Shown piece after piece: positions 19,024-28,917 of a stretch of 64,000 nt of DNA; position 1 is the stretch's first letter, and every line of letters starts with the position of its first letter. Position numbers and translations under genes: made by a program. The notes under the pieces are model-generated. The model made no database searches, was not told the origin of the DNA, and was given only the letters and a program-made list of their open reading frames with translations. The DNA is from Pseudomonas abyssi (GTDB lineage Bacteria > Pseudomonadota > Gammaproteobacteria > Pseudomonadales > Pseudomonadaceae). The DNA is taken from positions 124,001-188,000 of the forward strand of contig NZ_NTMR01000010.1 of assembly GCF_002307495.1 (NCBI RefSeq). The letters are read 5' to 3'.

Positions 19024-20396
19024 TAGCTGACCACGCGGTAGCACGGCTCGTAGTCGGCCCCGCCCGGCAGCTTCATCCGGTGCTGATCGACAAAGGCCTG
19101 CAGCAGCGCATCCAGCGGCTGCATGATGCGCGGGTCGCCGTGAATGCGGTACGGCCCGTGCTGCTCGATCAGGCGAATACCCTTGTCCTTGACGTTGCCC
19201 GCGACGATGCCGGAAAAGGCCCGGCGCAGGTTCGCCGCCAGTTCGTGCGGCGGCATATCCAGGGTGAGCTGCAGCGCCTCCATGTTGGCGTGGGTCGGAT
19301 CAAACGGGCGCTGAAAACTCTCCTCGATGTGCAGCAGCCAGTTGAAGTGGAAGGCGTCGTTGCGCTCGCGCCGGAACCGCTCCACTTCCTTGAGCCCGGC
19401 GGCCATGCCGCGCGCGACCTCGGTCGGGTCATCGATGATGATGCGGTAGTGCTGCTGCGCCGCGGCGCCCAGGGTCGCACCGACAAAGGCATGCAGTTGC
19501 TGCAGATAGGCCTCGGCGCTGCGCGGGCCGGTGAGGATGACCGGGAACGGCAGGTCGCGGTTGGTCGGGTGCATCAAAATACCCAGCAGGTAGAGAAACT
19601 CCTCCGCCGTACCGGCACCGCCCGGGAAGATGATGATGCCGTGACCAACCCGCACAAAGGCCTCCAGGCGCTTCTCGATGTCGGGCATGATGACCAGTTC
19701 GTTGACAATCGGGTTGGGCGCTTCGGCGGCGATGATGCCGGGCTCGGTGATACCCAGATAGCGCCCCTCGACGATGCGCTGCTTGGCGTGGGCAATGGTT
19801 GCCCCCTTCATCGGGCCCTTCATCACACCAGGCCCGCAACCGGTGCAGATGTCGAGATTGCGCAGGCCCAGTTCGTGCCCGACCTTCTTGGTGTACTTGT
19901 ACTCCTCGATGCTGATCGAGTGCCCGCCCCAGCACACCACCATCTTCGGTTCCAGCCCGGGGCGCAGGGTGCGCGCGTTACGCAGCAGATGGAAGACGTA
20001 GTCGGTGATGCCGGCGGAGCTTTCCAGATCTATCCGCGGGCCGCCCAGTTCGCTTTCGGTATAAACGATGTCGCGCAGCGCGCTGAACAGCATCTCGCGG
20101 GTACTGGCGATCATCTCGCCATCGACAAAGGCATCAGCCGGCGCGTTGATCAGCTCCAGCCGCACACCACGATCCTGCTGGTGAATCTGCACTTCAAAAT
20201 CGGCGTAAGCCTCAAGGATGGTCTTGGCGTTATCAACCCGCGCGCCGGTGTTGAGAATCGCCAGCGCACACTGGCGGAACAGCTGGTGCAGGCCACCGGA
20301 GCCGACCTTGCCGAGTTGCTGCACTTCACGTTGGGAGAGGGTTTCCAGGCTGCCTTTGGGGCTGACCGATGCATTGATTACGTTGGGTCTTGTCAT
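19023..20396 (-). CDS. ppnN: Nucleotide 5'-monophosphate nucleosidase PpnN (LOG family)
   Basis: 457 residues from ATG at 20396 (E. coli YgdH/PpnN has 454). Contains the LOG-family Rossmann segment with GGXGTXXE as FPGGAGTAEE and an upstream nucleotide-binding CTGCGPGVMKGPMKGA, plus the PpnN-specific N-terminal domain (LSQREVQQLGKV) and C-terminal PFDPTHANMEALQL, FSGIVAGNVKDKG. It splits purine/pyrimidine NMPs to base plus ribose-5-phosphate and is activated by (p)ppGpp in E. coli. Location beside the rut genes fits pyrimidine salvage and breakdown, but it is a single gene with its own direction. Confidence 0.95.
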   Translation of the reverse strand: MTRPNVINASVSPKGSLETLSQREVQQLGKVGSGGLHQLFRQCALAILNTGARVDNAKTILEAYADFEVQIHQQDRGVRLELINAPADAFVDGEMIASTREMLFSALRDIVYTESELGGPRIDLESSAGITDYVFHLLRNARTLRPGLEPKMVVCWGGHSISIEEYKYTKKVGHELGLRNLDICTGCGPGVMKGPMKGATIAHAKQRIVEGRYLGITEPGIIAAEAPNPIVNELVIMPDIEKRLEAFVRVGHGIIIFPGGAGTAEEFLYLLGILMHPTNRDLPFPVILTGPRSAEAYLQQLHAFVGATLGAAAQQHYRIIIDDPTEVARGMAAGLKEVERFRRERNDAFHFNWLLHIEESFQRPFDPTHANMEALQLTLDMPPHELAANLRRAFSGIVAGNVKDKGIRLIEQHGPYRIHGDPRIMQPLDALLQAFVDQHRMKLPGGADYEPCYRVVS

Positions 20397-20602
20397 GCGA
20401 GGCTTCCTTGGCAAACGCCGACCAGACAAACGTCGGCGTTGGGATAGATACGACCAGTCCGGTCGCAACGGCTGACTCCATTCTTGCGCCGAGCGCACAG
20501 GCTTGGCAATCACCAGGCGGCTCAACGCCTCACACAGGCACCCAGACGGCAAAACCTGCTAACGTGGCCACCTGCCGCAACAGACACAGAGTACTCAGCC
20601 GC

Positions 20603-21538
20603 ATGCCCCTGTCCCGCCGCCAGTTCATCCAAGCTCTGCTCGCCACCAGCGCCCTGCCCGGCCTCGCCCAGGCTCGCCCGGATCTGACCCGCACCATGGG
20701 CAATACCCTGGCCGATCGCGACTCGAGCCTGTACCGCTTTGAGGATTTTCGCCTGGACTCGGCAGACGGCGAGCGTCATTACCGCATCTGGCTGGGCATA
20801 CCACGCAGCCCGGCGCCAGCCGGCGGCTACCCGTCGCTGACCCTGCTGGATGGCAACGCCGCTCTGCACCACCTGCGTGAAGACTGGCTCAGCGCGCTGC
20901 CCGCCGAGCACAGACCGGTGCTGGTGATGGTCGGCTACGACACCGACCTGCTATTCGACGTAGTCGCCCGCCAGCGCGACTACACCCCGGCCGGGCCGGG
21001 CGAAGGCCTGATTGCCGACCCGCTGCGCCCCGAGCGGCTGGGCGGCGGCGCCGAGGCCTTTCTCCGTTTGCTGGAGCAGCGCATCAAGCCCGAAGTGGCT
21101 CGCCGCGTCAGCCTCGACAGCAGACAACAAAGCCTCTGGGGCCACTCCTTTGGCGGCCTGTTCGCACTCTACGCCATGACCCAGCCAAGCAGCAGTTTCA
21201 CCCGCTACATCCCGGTCAGCCCGGCGGTGTACTGGCATGACGGCGTGCTGCAACAGTACCTGACAAACAGCAACGCAGAGGCCGATATCTGGTTGGCACG
21301 GGGCAGCAACGAGGTACGCATCACCGAGCAAATGGACGCCGCCGAGGTCGCCCGCCTCACGCAACAAGGCAGCAACGCCTTTATGACCACCGTGCAAAAC
21401 CTGGCCGACCAGCCCGGCCTCAGTGTGCACTGGAAGCAATTCCCCGAGCTTGGCCACGGCCCCATGCTTCCCGCCTCGCTACCGGAGGCCCTGGCGATTG
21501 CCAGCGGGCAGACGCCGGCGGGGTGGCATCCGGGCTGA
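20603..21538 (+). CDS. Exported alpha/beta hydrolase, ferri-siderophore-esterase-like
   Basis: 311 residues from ATG at 20603. The N terminus MPLSRRQFIQALLATSALPG has a Tat-type SRRQF motif and hydrophobic core, so it is probably exported to the periplasm. The body is a putative-esterase (Fes/IroE/BesA-like) domain: nucleophile elbow GHSFGG (about residue 180) and the C-terminal catalytic His in ELGHGPM. Such enzymes cut ester bonds of enterobactin-type siderophores. It is just upstream of a Fur box, FecI/FecR and a TonB receptor, which supports a role in iron uptake (inference). Confidence 0.85.
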   Translation: MPLSRRQFIQALLATSALPGLAQARPDLTRTMGNTLADRDSSLYRFEDFRLDSADGERHYRIWLGIPRSPAPAGGYPSLTLLDGNAALHHLREDWLSALPAEHRPVLVMVGYDTDLLFDVVARQRDYTPAGPGEGLIADPLRPERLGGGAEAFLRLLEQRIKPEVARRVSLDSRQQSLWGHSFGGLFALYAMTQPSSSFTRYIPVSPAVYWHDGVLQQYLTNSNAEADIWLARGSNEVRITEQMDAAEVARLTQQGSNAFMTTVQNLADQPGLSVHWKQFPELGHGPMLPASLPEALAIASGQTPAGWHPG

Positions 21539-21562
21539 GGACAGCGACCATACCGCTTTATT

Positions 21563-21581
21563 GATAATGATTCTTGTTTGT
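21563..21581. promoter_or_regulatory. Putative Fur box upstream of fecI-like gene
   Basis: GATAATGATTCTTGTTTGT matches the first half of the Fur consensus (GATAATGAT) perfectly and the second half partly. It lies about 40 bases upstream of the sigma-factor start, as expected for iron-repressed FecI-type genes. Confidence 0.7.
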
Positions 21582-21621
21582 GCTACTTTGCCGGCTCTTT
21601 CCTCTCCGCCGTTCGCACACC

Positions 21622-22113
21622 GTGTCCGACTCGCAACATCGCCTGACTCTCTACCTCGCGCAGCGCGGCGCCCTGGTTGACTACGCCACGCCGATGCTCG
21701 GCAGCCGCGCCAGCGCCGAAGACGTGGTGCAAGAGGCTTGGCTGCGCTTTATTGCCGTACAGGGCGCGATCAACGAACCGGCGGCCTACCTGCGCCGTAT
21801 CGTGCGCAACCTGGCGATGGATCACTTGCGCCGCGACCGTGGCGAGCACAGCAGTGACGATGACACCTGGCTCGACAGCGTTGCCGATCAGGCCCCGGGC
21901 CCCGAGGCGCATGCCGTCAGCAGCCATGAACTGCGCGCCGTGAATGCGGCCCTGGCGCGACTGCCCACGCGCACCCGCCGGGCCTTTGAACTGTATCGCC
22001 TGCAGGGCTATACGCTGCAACAGGTAGCAGACAGCATGGGGCTTTCGGTCGGCACCGTGCACCAGCTGGTGCACGCGGGGTTGCGCTGCTGCGCCAAGGC
22101 ACTGGAGCGCTGA
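21622..22113 (+). CDS. FecI-like ECF sigma factor
   Basis: 163 residues from GTG at 21622 (a TTG at 21574 would overlap the Fur box and is less likely). Sigma region 2 (MLGSRASAEDVVQEAWLRF, then RIVRNLAMDHLRRDR) and region 4 (LARLPTRTRRAFELYRLQGYTLQQVADSMGLSVGTV) are those of iron-starvation ECF sigma factors. It should direct RNA polymerase to the TonB receptor promoter when signalled through the FecR-like protein that follows. Confidence 0.93.
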   Translation: MSDSQHRLTLYLAQRGALVDYATPMLGSRASAEDVVQEAWLRFIAVQGAINEPAAYLRRIVRNLAMDHLRRDRGEHSSDDDTWLDSVADQAPGPEAHAVSSHELRAVNAALARLPTRTRRAFELYRLQGYTLQQVADSMGLSVGTVHQLVHAGLRCCAKALER

Positions 22114-22203
22114 AATGCTGAAAAAAACCCGGCCCGATAACGTCTGTTGGTTATCCGCAGACTCCTATGCGACCCTGTGCCCCCGTTTTTGGAGCCACCC
22201 GCC

Positions 22204-23145
22204 TTGCTGACCACAGACCCGCGCGACCCGCTGGATACTGCCCTCGACTGGCTGCTGCAGATCCAGCAGCACCCCGAGGATGAGGCCCTGCGCGAACAGC
22301 TGGCCGTCTGGCTGGCCAGCGATGCCGCCCACCCGGCCGCCTTTCGTCAGGCTCAGCGCGCCTGGCAGGTCAGTGGCGCGCTGACGCCGCAGGCAACAGT
22401 CGGGCGACCGGCCACCGTTACCCCGCTGCGCCCGCGCCGCACTCTGCGCCGGACGCTGCAGGCTGCCAGCGCCATTGCTGCCTGCTGCCTGCTGGTGCTG
22501 TTGGTACAAACCCTGTATCCGGCCTGGCATGCCGACCTTTACACCGCCAAGGCCGAGCGCAAGCAGCTGCAGTTGCCCGACGGCAGCCAGTTGACCCTGG
22601 ACGCGCAATCCGCCGTGCGTCTGGATTTCAGCGAGGGCCGCCGCACTGTGCAGCTGATACAGGGGCAAGCCTATTTCGAGGTGGTCAAGGACAGCGCCCA
22701 CCCCTTTCAGGTCTCCACCGACGATCTGACCATCACCGTGACCGGCACTGCTTTCAACGTCGACCAGCTGCATCAACGCGTCAACGTCGCCGAAGGCTCG
22801 GTGCAGGTGAGTACCGCAGCCGGCGCCAGCGCCAGCCTTGCCCCCGGTCAGGGTGCGGTCCTGTCAGCCGACACCTTGCGACCCCACCATCAGCCCGCCA
22901 CCCAGGTTGCCGCCTGGCGCGACGACAAGCTGATCCTGCGGCAGGAGCGGCTGGCTGATGTGATAGACAGCCTGCGCCCCTACTGCGACCAGCGCCTGCT
23001 GCTGCGCGATAGCCAACTGGGCGAGCAGCTCGTTACCGGCGTATACGACCTGAGCGCGCCTGAAGAGGCTCTGCGCGCCATCATTGGCCTGCATGGCGGC
23101 ACCCTGCGCCAGCTCGGCCCGCTGCTGCTGATCGAGCGTGGCTGA
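22204..23145 (+). CDS. FecR-like anti-sigma factor/regulator
   Basis: About 313 residues from a TTG at 22204 (GGAG 9 bases upstream); the same frame is open back to 22147, so the start is uncertain. An N-terminal cytoplasmic DUF4880-like segment (ALDWLLQIQQHPEDEALREQLAVWLAS), one transmembrane helix (AASAIAACCLLVLLVQTLY), and a periplasmic FecR domain (ERKQLQLPDGSQLTLDAQSAVRL, QGQAYFEVVKDSAHPFQV) give the standard layout. The C-terminal part resembles the STN-interacting domain. It links the receptor to the sigma factor. Confidence 0.92.
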   Translation: MLTTDPRDPLDTALDWLLQIQQHPEDEALREQLAVWLASDAAHPAAFRQAQRAWQVSGALTPQATVGRPATVTPLRPRRTLRRTLQAASAIAACCLLVLLVQTLYPAWHADLYTAKAERKQLQLPDGSQLTLDAQSAVRLDFSEGRRTVQLIQGQAYFEVVKDSAHPFQVSTDDLTITVTGTAFNVDQLHQRVNVAEGSVQVSTAAGASASLAPGQGAVLSADTLRPHHQPATQVAAWRDDKLILRQERLADVIDSLRPYCDQRLLLRDSQLGEQLVTGVYDLSAPEEALRAIIGLHGGTLRQLGPLLLIERG

Positions 23146-23212
23146 CACTTTTCGAAAAAAAATTTGAAAATTCTTTGAGCTCACTGCGTCTTTGCTTCCG
23201 AGCAATTCAATT

Positions 23213-23229
23213 GATACGGATTCGCATTC
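23213..23229. promoter_or_regulatory. Possible Fur-like site before TonB receptor
   Basis: GATACGGATTCGCATTC fits three Fur-type hexamers in the 6-6-1-6 arrangement only moderately (GATACG, GATTCG, CATTCA). It is 19 bases from the receptor start codon. A FecI-dependent promoter could lie in the same stretch; I cannot separate the two by eye. Confidence 0.35.
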
Positions 23230-23247
23230 ACAGGAGCTTCGCAGTAC

Positions 23248-26109
23248 ATGCCCACTCTCAATGGATCTGACCGGCCGCGCCTGTCGCTACTGGCACTGGC
23301 ACTCGGTGGCCTGCTGACCGCCATACCACTGGCAGCCACCGCCCAGGACAGCCCCGGCCTGTCTCAGGTGCATCACTTTGCTATCGATGCCCAACCGCTC
23401 AGCGAGGCGCTGATCGAGTTTGCCCGCCAGAGCGGCATGCAGGTCAACCTGGACCCGGCACTACTGGCTGGCGTGCAGAGCAATTCAGTCAGCGGCCAAT
23501 TGAGCGGCGTTGATGCACTGCAACAGCTATTGCGCGGCAAAGGCATCGACTGGCGTCTGGAGCAGAACGTACTCAGCTTTGAGGCGCGACCGGACAGCGC
23601 TAATCTGAACCTGGAGACCATCCACGTACTGGGTCGCACCGACAGCCTGTATCAGGGCAGCGAGCGCATTGACCGCACCGCCATCGAGACCTTCCCCGGC
23701 GCCAACGGCGACCTGACCACCCTGCTGGAAATGCACCCCAACGTGCAATTCGACACCACCCAGCAAAGCTCCCACACCCCGGGCGAGCTGAACCCGGCGG
23801 ACATCAGCATCAACGGCGCCAAGTTCTACCAGAACAACTTTATGGTCGACGGCATCAGTATCAACAATGACCTCGACCCGGCCGCCAGCAGCGCCAGCCG
23901 CAATAATTACAACGGTATTTACGACATCCCCAGCAATGCCTTCGGCGTCGCCCTGGATGCCGACCTGCTGGAAGAGGTGCGGGTTTACGACAGCAACATC
24001 TCCGCCGAGTACGGCCGCTTCAACGGCGGTGTGGTCGATGCCATCACCCGCAACCCGCGCGAGGGTTTTCACGGCAAGGCCTCGGTCAGCATGACCCGCT
24101 CGGAATGGACCGAGTATCACCTCAACAACGACGAGATCAGCGACGAGGAGTTCGAGCTCTCCAGCGATCAGACCTACCAGCCGGAGTTTGAAAAGACCAC
24201 CCAGCGGCTGATGCTGGAAGGCATGCTGACCGACACCTTTGGCCTGATCGGCAATATCGTGCGCAAGCGCTCGGAAATCCCGGTCTATTCCTACGACAAT
24301 GGCTTCCAGAGCGCCGGCGACTCACTCAAGCGCGAGCAGACCCGTGAGATCAACAACTACATGCTCAAGGGCTTCTGGATGCCGAGCGAGCAGCTCGATC
24401 TGACCTTCAGCCTGATCCACGCGCCCGCCGGCGGTCAGTACTACAAGGCCAACCAGAAGAACTCCGGCTTTACCATCGACCAGGGCGGCCAGGCTGCCTC
24501 GCTGCAGGCGGTGTGGCTGGGCGATAACGTGACCTACACCAACAAGCTGTCCTACAAGATGGTGCAAACCTCCCGTGATGCCGACAGCAATGTGAACAAG
24601 CAGTGGCGCTGGTCTGAGGAGAAGAACTGGGGCAACCCCTACCGCAATGGCGTGCTGTCCAGCACCGCCACCAGCATCGAAGGTGGCATGGGTGATCTGG
24701 AGCAAAGCCAGACTGGCGGTGAATACAGCTTCAAGGCCGAGCTGCAGGAGTTCGACTTTCTGGGCGCGGGTCATCGCATCAACGCCGGCCTGCAACTGGG
24801 TTACCAAAAGGCACGCTACGAGGTGATGGAGGACAGCTGGTCCGCCACCACCCCCCACTCTAGCGACGCCACTGGCAGCACCTCCTGCGTCACCGCCAGC
24901 GGCGAGCTGGACAGCGAGTACTGCTCGATCAGTATCGACGCGTTAGGTGCGGCTAAGCGCCAGTACTTCCGCTTTCTCAATTACTACCGCGCCGGCGAGA
25001 TCGAGCTGGAGCAGACCGACTACGCGCTGTTTATCGAAGACGACATTCGGGTCGGCAACCTGACCCTGCGCCCCGGTCTGCGCTTTGACGGCGACGACTA
25101 CATGGATAAGACCACCCTCGCGCCGCGCTTTGCCGTTAGCTACGACCTGTTCGGCGACCGCACCAGCGTGCTGAGTGGCGGCCTTAACCGCTATTACGGC
25201 CGTAATCTGTTCAAGTATCGCCTGGCCGATGGCCGTGAATCCCTGCGCTGGCGCGCCACCCGCGGCATCTCACGCGATGACACCATCACTGACTTCAGCG
25301 ACCTGGTGAACTACGGCGTGGACGAGTCCAGCTTCCGCAGCCTGGATATCCCCTACGACGACGAATGGACCATTGGCCTGGCCCAGCAGATCGGCAACCT
25401 CGCCTTTGACCTGAAATACGTCCACCGCGAAGGCCGCGATCAGGTGGTGCGCTCACGCGCCCGTTACCTGGGCCTGGAAGACGGCGACGGCAGTAGCAGC
25501 ATTGCCAACTACTACACCTACACCAATGCTGGCGAAAGCCGCAGCCAGACCGTGACGCTAAGCGTCACGCCACTGCAGAACCTGCACTTTGCCGGCACCC
25601 AGACGACCTGGCAGCTGGCCCTGAGCTGGAATGAAACCCAGAGCAACAACGCCAGCTACGAAAACACCTTCGACGACGCCCTGCTGGCCGATGAAGACGT
25701 TTACTACGACGGCAGCCTGATGCCCTACAGCGAACTGCCCACCGACAACTTCAACCGCCCCTGGACCGCCCGTCTGAACACCGTCACCAGCATCCCGCGG
25801 TGGAACCTGACCTGGAGCAATTTCTTCCGCTACCGCGGCTCCTACGAGCAGATTTACCAGACCACCCCAAGCACCATCGATATCGACGGCACCAGCTACG
25901 ACTACTACCAGAACGGCCGCGTCCGCGCCGCGCCCACCTGGGACACCCGCGTCAAATGGGAGATCCCCACCGGGCAGGACCAGGCCCTGTACGTCGCCGT
26001 GGACGTGACCAACGTGGCCGACAAGGTCAACGATGTGCTCAGCGACAAAGGTGTGCTGAGTTATGAGACCGGCCGGCAGTATTGGCTGGAAGTCGGTTAC
26101 AGCTTCTAA
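23248..26109 (+). CDS. TonB-dependent outer-membrane receptor with STN signalling domain
   Basis: 953 residues. Signal peptide (about 1-32, ending in AATAQ), then an STN (secretin/TonB short N-terminal) domain at about 45-115 (HHFAIDAQPLSEALIEFARQ), a plug domain (ISINGAKFYQNNFMVDGISINND) and a 22-strand barrel ending in a terminal aromatic (YWLEVGYSF). The STN domain means it signals to the FecR-like protein upstream. The ligand is unknown; downstream M16 protease and ABC transporter point to a protein or peptide ligand as in YddB/FusA systems (inference). Confidence 0.95.
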   Translation: MPTLNGSDRPRLSLLALALGGLLTAIPLAATAQDSPGLSQVHHFAIDAQPLSEALIEFARQSGMQVNLDPALLAGVQSNSVSGQLSGVDALQQLLRGKGIDWRLEQNVLSFEARPDSANLNLETIHVLGRTDSLYQGSERIDRTAIETFPGANGDLTTLLEMHPNVQFDTTQQSSHTPGELNPADISINGAKFYQNNFMVDGISINNDLDPAASSASRNNYNGIYDIPSNAFGVALDADLLEEVRVYDSNISAEYGRFNGGVVDAITRNPREGFHGKASVSMTRSEWTEYHLNNDEISDEEFELSSDQTYQPEFEKTTQRLMLEGMLTDTFGLIGNIVRKRSEIPVYSYDNGFQSAGDSLKREQTREINNYMLKGFWMPSEQLDLTFSLIHAPAGGQYYKANQKNSGFTIDQGGQAASLQAVWLGDNVTYTNKLSYKMVQTSRDADSNVNKQWRWSEEKNWGNPYRNGVLSSTATSIEGGMGDLEQSQTGGEYSFKAELQEFDFLGAGHRINAGLQLGYQKARYEVMEDSWSATTPHSSDATGSTSCVTASGELDSEYCSISIDALGAAKRQYFRFLNYYRAGEIELEQTDYALFIEDDIRVGNLTLRPGLRFDGDDYMDKTTLAPRFAVSYDLFGDRTSVLSGGLNRYYGRNLFKYRLADGRESLRWRATRGISRDDTITDFSDLVNYGVDESSFRSLDIPYDDEWTIGLAQQIGNLAFDLKYVHREGRDQVVRSRARYLGLEDGDGSSSIANYYTYTNAGESRSQTVTLSVTPLQNLHFAGTQTTWQLALSWNETQSNNASYENTFDDALLADEDVYYDGSLMPYSELPTDNFNRPWTARLNTVTSIPRWNLTWSNFFRYRGSYEQIYQTTPSTIDIDGTSYDYYQNGRVRAAPTWDTRVKWEIPTGQDQALYVAVDVTNVADKVNDVLSDKGVLSYETGRQYWLEVGYSF

Positions 26110-26127
26110 CCCAAAGAAAAACGCCTG

Positions 26128-28917
26128 ATGAAAATTCTCCGCACGGGGCTACTGGCCGCGCTGGCGCTGCTTGCCAGCGCTTGCAGCCAGCTGCCCGACA
26201 GCACTGCACAGCTGACCAGACAACCCGACACCCGGGTTATTGAAGGACAACTAACCAACGGCCTGCGCTACCGCCTGCTGCCAACCAGCGAGCAGCCGGG
26301 CCGACTCGATATCCGCCTGCGCGTCAACGCCGGCGCGGTGGATGAAACCGCCGACCAGGTGGGCGTCGCGCACCTGCTTGAACATCTGCTGTTCTACAAT
26401 CGCGACGCCACCGGACAGACGGTGCGCCAGCGCCTGCTGGCGGCGGGTTGGCAACAGGGCCGCCATTTCAACGCCATGACCAACGCCGAGCGCACCCAGT
26501 ACCTGTTCAGCCCGCCCGCCGGCAACCGGAACAGCGAGCTTGCCCTGCAGGTATTGGCGCAGCTGGTGTTGCAGCAGGACTTTGCCGCAGACGACCTGGA
26601 GCAGGAGCGCCCTATCGTCATCGAGGAGTGGCGCGGCGGGCTGGGCGTGGCCCAGCGCATGAATGCCCAGCGCCGTGACAGCCAACGCATCGGCTCAGGC
26701 TACGCCGGGCACCCGACCATTGGCTCGGAAGCCGCTATCCGGCAGACACCCGTCACGCAACTATGGGATTTTCATCAGCGCTGGTACGCCCCCAACAACA
26801 TGCAGCTGAACATCGTTGGCGACTTTGATCCGGCGCAGTTGCAGCAACAGCTCGCCCGCACCCTGGGTACCGCCAGAGCACGACCGGTACCCAAGCGCAA
26901 TCTCGAGTTGCCGTATCTGCCGGGACTGAAAGCCTTCCACCTGCACGATAGCGAAAGCGGCAGCCATCAGCTCAACCTGCTGTTTCGCGGACACTACGCT
27001 GCCAACCGCGAGGATTCGCTGCGGGGCCAGCGCGAGCGTCTGCTCGACCGTGTCGCCGGTCGCCTGCTGCTGAGGCAATTGCAACGCCAGCCACTGCCAG
27101 ACGGCGTGCGCGCCTTCAGCGCCCAGCGCGCGCTGATCGGCGAGCAGTCGGAGGTCACCGCGCTGTCGGCCTCGCTGGAGCAATCAGTCCACCGCGACGC
27201 GCTGGGCGCACTGCTGACAGAGGTACAGCGCCTGCGCCGCTTTGGTTTCTACGCCGCCGACCTGGAGGCCGAAAAGGCCAGCTTGCGCGAGGTGGCCGAG
27301 CGCATGCTGGAGCGTGGCGACGAACGCAACTTCACCGACTGGGTACAACTGCTGAACGATCCGAGTCAGGCAGACCGCACCATCCAGACCCGCAGCACCA
27401 TCGCCACCAACAGCCTGCCGCTGATCGACGCCATCACCCTGGAAGAGATCAACCAGCGCTTTATCCGCTGGACCGACAGTGACGACCTGGTACTGCAGAT
27501 GAGCGCCCCGCGCAGCCAGCCACTGACCCTGCTGACCGAGGCTGACTATCAGCAGCTGCTCAACGCTATCGACATTGCCGCCCTCGACGCCCCCGCGCCT
27601 GAGCAGCGCACCGTCGAGATCGTCATACCGGCGCTGCCGGCCAGCGAGCACACCGGAACAATCGCCGCTGTACAGCAATACCCCGCCGAGCAGGTGCAGT
27701 ACTGGACACTCAGCAACGGCGACCGGCTGGTCTGGCTTTACCAGGCAAACGATGATGACGAGGCGCACCTGCAGATTGAATCTGGCAGCGGCTACCGCCA
27801 GCCAGACTCCCCGCACTGGCTGGAGCAAAGCGCCAGCCAGCTGGTCTGGCAAACCCCGCCACAGGGCTTTGACGAGGCCCAGTGGGACGCCTGGCAACAA
27901 CGGGAAAAACTCTACCTCAGCCAGGACCAGCAGCAGACCGTTACCCACTACAGCCTCAGGGTCGAACCCGCGCGCCTGGGCGAAGCCTTTGCCCTGTACC
28001 GCAGCCGGATCACCCGTGGCACGCTGGCAGACGAAGCGCTAGAACAGCTGCGCGAAGACCTGGGCAAACGCCTTCAGCAACCCGAACCGACCACCCGCCA
28101 GCAACAGGAACAGCGCCTGGCTCAGCTACGCTACGGCCCCCAGCCCAGCAGCTTGCCTAGCGTTGACGAGCTGAACGCACTGACCCGCACCGCGCTGCTT
28201 GAGCGCTGGCAACGGCAGGCCGCCGCACCGGTCACCTACTATCTGGTCGCCGATGTGGAGGAGGCGCAACTGCGCGAATGGGTCAGCGCTGAACTGGCCG
28301 GCATCGTCCGTACCCCCGCAGCGCCAACCACGCCCTTGCTGCAGCAGCCCGGCGCGCGCCAAACCCGGCTGGCCAACAGTATTGAGCCGCGTGCCAGCCT
28401 GAAAGTGTATGGCTACGCCGAGCACCCCTGGTCGCCGGCAGACGCGGTGCGCGTTGCCAGCCTGCGCCAGCTCGCCAGCGACGCCCTGAAAGCGCGCCTG
28501 CGCGCAGAGGCCCGCGGCCTCTACCAGCTGACCTTCGACAGCGAATTGAACCCGGCTACCAACCGGCTGGAAAGCCGCCTGCTGTTCACCTGCGACCCGC
28601 AGCGCATCGACGAGCTATGGCAAGAGGCCGAAGCCGTATTGGCAGAGCTGCCCGCCCACATCGATGCCCAGCGCATTGCGCAACTGCGCGCCAAGCTGCG
28701 TCGCGACGAACAAGCGCGCCTGCGCGACGGCGCCACCCAGCTGCGCCGCCTGATGCTCAGCGACCAGCGCTGGGGAGACCCGCGCTACCTGTCCAGCCAG
28801 CAGGATCTGCCCGACGCACTTCAGGTGGACGCCTTGCGTGAGCTGGCCGGCCATCTGCTGCCGGCTGATAACCGCGTGCGCCTGGACGTCATGCCACACA
28901 AAGAGCCCGACGCATGA
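26128..28917 (+). CDS. PqqL/FusC-like M16 zinc protease, lipoprotein
   Basis: 929 residues, the size of PqqL. A lipoprotein signal with lipobox LASAC (Cys19) places it as a membrane-anchored periplasmic protein. The inverted zinc motif HLLEH (82-86) with the distal Glu in IVIEEWRG marks the catalytic M16 domain, followed by the inactive second half. It follows the TonB receptor by 18 bases and overlaps the ABC transporter by 4 bases (ATGA). In E. coli pqqL-yddB-yddA and Pectobacterium fus loci, the protease degrades an imported protein; the same is likely here. Confidence 0.93.
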   Translation: MKILRTGLLAALALLASACSQLPDSTAQLTRQPDTRVIEGQLTNGLRYRLLPTSEQPGRLDIRLRVNAGAVDETADQVGVAHLLEHLLFYNRDATGQTVRQRLLAAGWQQGRHFNAMTNAERTQYLFSPPAGNRNSELALQVLAQLVLQQDFAADDLEQERPIVIEEWRGGLGVAQRMNAQRRDSQRIGSGYAGHPTIGSEAAIRQTPVTQLWDFHQRWYAPNNMQLNIVGDFDPAQLQQQLARTLGTARARPVPKRNLELPYLPGLKAFHLHDSESGSHQLNLLFRGHYAANREDSLRGQRERLLDRVAGRLLLRQLQRQPLPDGVRAFSAQRALIGEQSEVTALSASLEQSVHRDALGALLTEVQRLRRFGFYAADLEAEKASLREVAERMLERGDERNFTDWVQLLNDPSQADRTIQTRSTIATNSLPLIDAITLEEINQRFIRWTDSDDLVLQMSAPRSQPLTLLTEADYQQLLNAIDIAALDAPAPEQRTVEIVIPALPASEHTGTIAAVQQYPAEQVQYWTLSNGDRLVWLYQANDDDEAHLQIESGSGYRQPDSPHWLEQSASQLVWQTPPQGFDEAQWDAWQQREKLYLSQDQQQTVTHYSLRVEPARLGEAFALYRSRITRGTLADEALEQLREDLGKRLQQPEPTTRQQQEQRLAQLRYGPQPSSLPSVDELNALTRTALLERWQRQAAAPVTYYLVADVEEAQLREWVSAELAGIVRTPAAPTTPLLQQPGARQTRLANSIEPRASLKVYGYAEHPWSPADAVRVASLRQLASDALKARLRAEARGLYQLTFDSELNPATNRLESRLLFTCDPQRIDELWQEAEAVLAELPAHIDAQRIAQLRAKLRRDEQARLRDGATQLRRLMLSDQRWGDPRYLSSQQDLPDALQVDALRELAGHLLPADNRVRLDVMPHKEPDA

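Noticed and set aside
18981..20447. 488-codon open frame on the plus strand opposite ppnN
   Set aside because: Shadow of ppnN; low-complexity Gln/His/Arg-rich translation without family resemblance.
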